NCBI GenBank assembly: GCA_039188505.1
Contig: JBCCZC010000095.1
Coordinates: forward strand, 1-15,528
Length of the DNA stretch: 15,528 nt
Source: JBCCZC01 sp039188505
GTDB lineage: Bacteria; Pseudomonadota; Gammaproteobacteria; Xanthomonadales; SZUA-38
Direction of reading: 5' to 3'
The notes under the pieces are model-generated. The model was not told the origin of the DNA and did not search any database. It saw nothing but the letters and a program-made list of their open reading frames with translations. Below are positions 15,147-15,528 of this stretch, in pieces. Position 1 is the stretch's first letter, and every line of letters begins with the position of its first letter. The position numbers were made by a program, and so were the translations under genes.

Positions 15147-15167
15147 CGGCGGTCGCGCCGCTTTGTT
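15147..15167 (+). terminator. Weak candidate terminator after the DUF819 gene
   Basis: CGGCG and CGCCG (15147-15151 and 15156-15160) form a 5-bp stem with a four-base loop, followed at once by CTTTGTT. The stem is short but GC-only and the tail is T-rich. It lies 45 bases past the DUF819 stop in the 133-base gap (15102-15234). I see no other clear signal in that gap apart from the ribosome-binding site of the next gene. Confidence 0.35.
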
Positions 15168-15234
15168 CTCGCCTCCGAGACTGGCTCGCGGTATCGTGAC
15201 CCCACGAGCGACAATCGATCAGGGGGAAGGTCGC

Positions 15235-15528
15235 ATGAAAGGGAAAATCGCGGCACTTGCGGGCCTATGTCTCGCGGCACAGGGGGCATTCGCCGACTGC
15301 AATCAGCGCCAGGACAATCGACTTGAGAACTGCGGCTTCGAGGCGCTCGAAGTCGATCCGTGGCGAAGCACGACGCCGACGCGAACAACCGACCAGGCGC
15401 GATCCGGTGTCGCCAGCGGCCAGATCGACAGCCTCTTCAACAGTTTCTTCGGGACCGACCAGTTCCAATTCGAGCAGGTCAACGTGCCGATTCCCGCGGA
15501 CACGACGATCTCCTTCGGTGGCTACTAC
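15235..15528 (+). CDS. N-terminal part of a secreted protein of unknown function (cut by the window edge)
   Basis: The first 98 residues of a protein that continues past the right edge. Residues 1-20 form a signal peptide (two Lys, hydrophobic stretch, AFA before a likely cleavage at Ala20/Asp21), so it should reach the periplasm or outside. GGGGGAAGG lies four bases before the ATG, a strong ribosome-binding site. The mature part opens with Cys22 and Cys33, which could form a disulphide, in the pattern N-x-L-x-N-C-G-F-E (28-36), followed by DPW, then SGVASGQI and later FEQVNVPI. The sequence 'NCGFE ... W ... sG ... f-Q-V-p' resembles the start of carbohydrate-binding-module-like jelly-roll domains common in exported proteins of environmental gammaproteobacteria. 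That is a pattern impression only, and the function cannot be judged without the rest. Confidence 0.72.
   Translation, partial: MKGKIAALAGLCLAAQGAFADCNQRQDNRLENCGFEALEVDPWRSTTPTRTTDQARSGVASGQIDSLFNSFFGTDQFQFEQVNVPIPADTTISFGGYY

Noticed and set aside
1..15528. CRISPR array, tRNA, insertion sequence, prophage or toxin-antitoxin module
   Set aside because: Gaps between genes are all under 230 bases and show no regular repeats, cloverleaf, transposase or integrase; the genes present are core metabolic or conserved chromosomal families.

Overview
The window is a GC-rich, gene-dense stretch of bacterial chromosome with short intergenic gaps and frequent stop/start overlaps. It most likely comes from a gammaproteobacterium, possibly of the Xanthomonadales/Wenzhouxiangella/Chromatiales sort. 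The basis is the set of protein families: a 41-residue C-minus-type ribosomal protein bL36, a DusB-type dihydrouridine synthase, a large DUF349 protein, an E. coli-like FabI, the AguA/AguB agmatine route to putrescine, and a DUF1800/DUF1501 pair. This placement is inferred by eye, not from a search. I see no tRNA, rRNA, CRISPR array, insertion sequence, integrase or phage gene, and no stretch over 300 bases lacks a gene.

Layout. (1) 1-1284, plus strand: the tail of an unidentified gene, then a Wzt-type ABC ATPase for export of a surface polysaccharide. This looks like the right-hand end of a cell-surface glycan locus. (2) 1317-2252, minus: a class I SAM methyltransferase, tail to tail with the ATPase. 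(3) 2361-2411: two abutting perfect inverted repeats that probably terminate the bL36 gene (2419-2544, minus). (4) 2634-5420, minus: DUF1800 then DUF1501, a conserved pair of unknown function, with a twin-arginine signal on the DUF1501 protein. (5) 5648-10168, plus: a small secreted protein, agmatine deiminase, N-carbamoylputrescine amidase, a TraB/TIKI-fold membrane protein and DusB. The last three are joined by 4-base stop/start overlaps, so this is probably one operon. (6) 10262-13075, plus: a 937-residue HEAT/DUF349 protein. (7) 13147-15101, plus: fabI followed by a DUF819 membrane protein, overlapping by one base. (8) 15235 to the end: the start of a secreted protein cut by the window edge.

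AguA and AguB together turn agmatine into putrescine, so an arginine decarboxylase should exist elsewhere in the genome. The other genes are core housekeeping (translation, tRNA modification, fatty acid synthesis) or conserved proteins of unknown role.

I do not see a clear new defence or mobile system. The least understood parts are the TraB/TIKI-like protein coupled to the putrescine genes and dusB, the DUF1800/DUF1501 pair, the DUF349 protein, and the DUF819 protein coupled to fabI.
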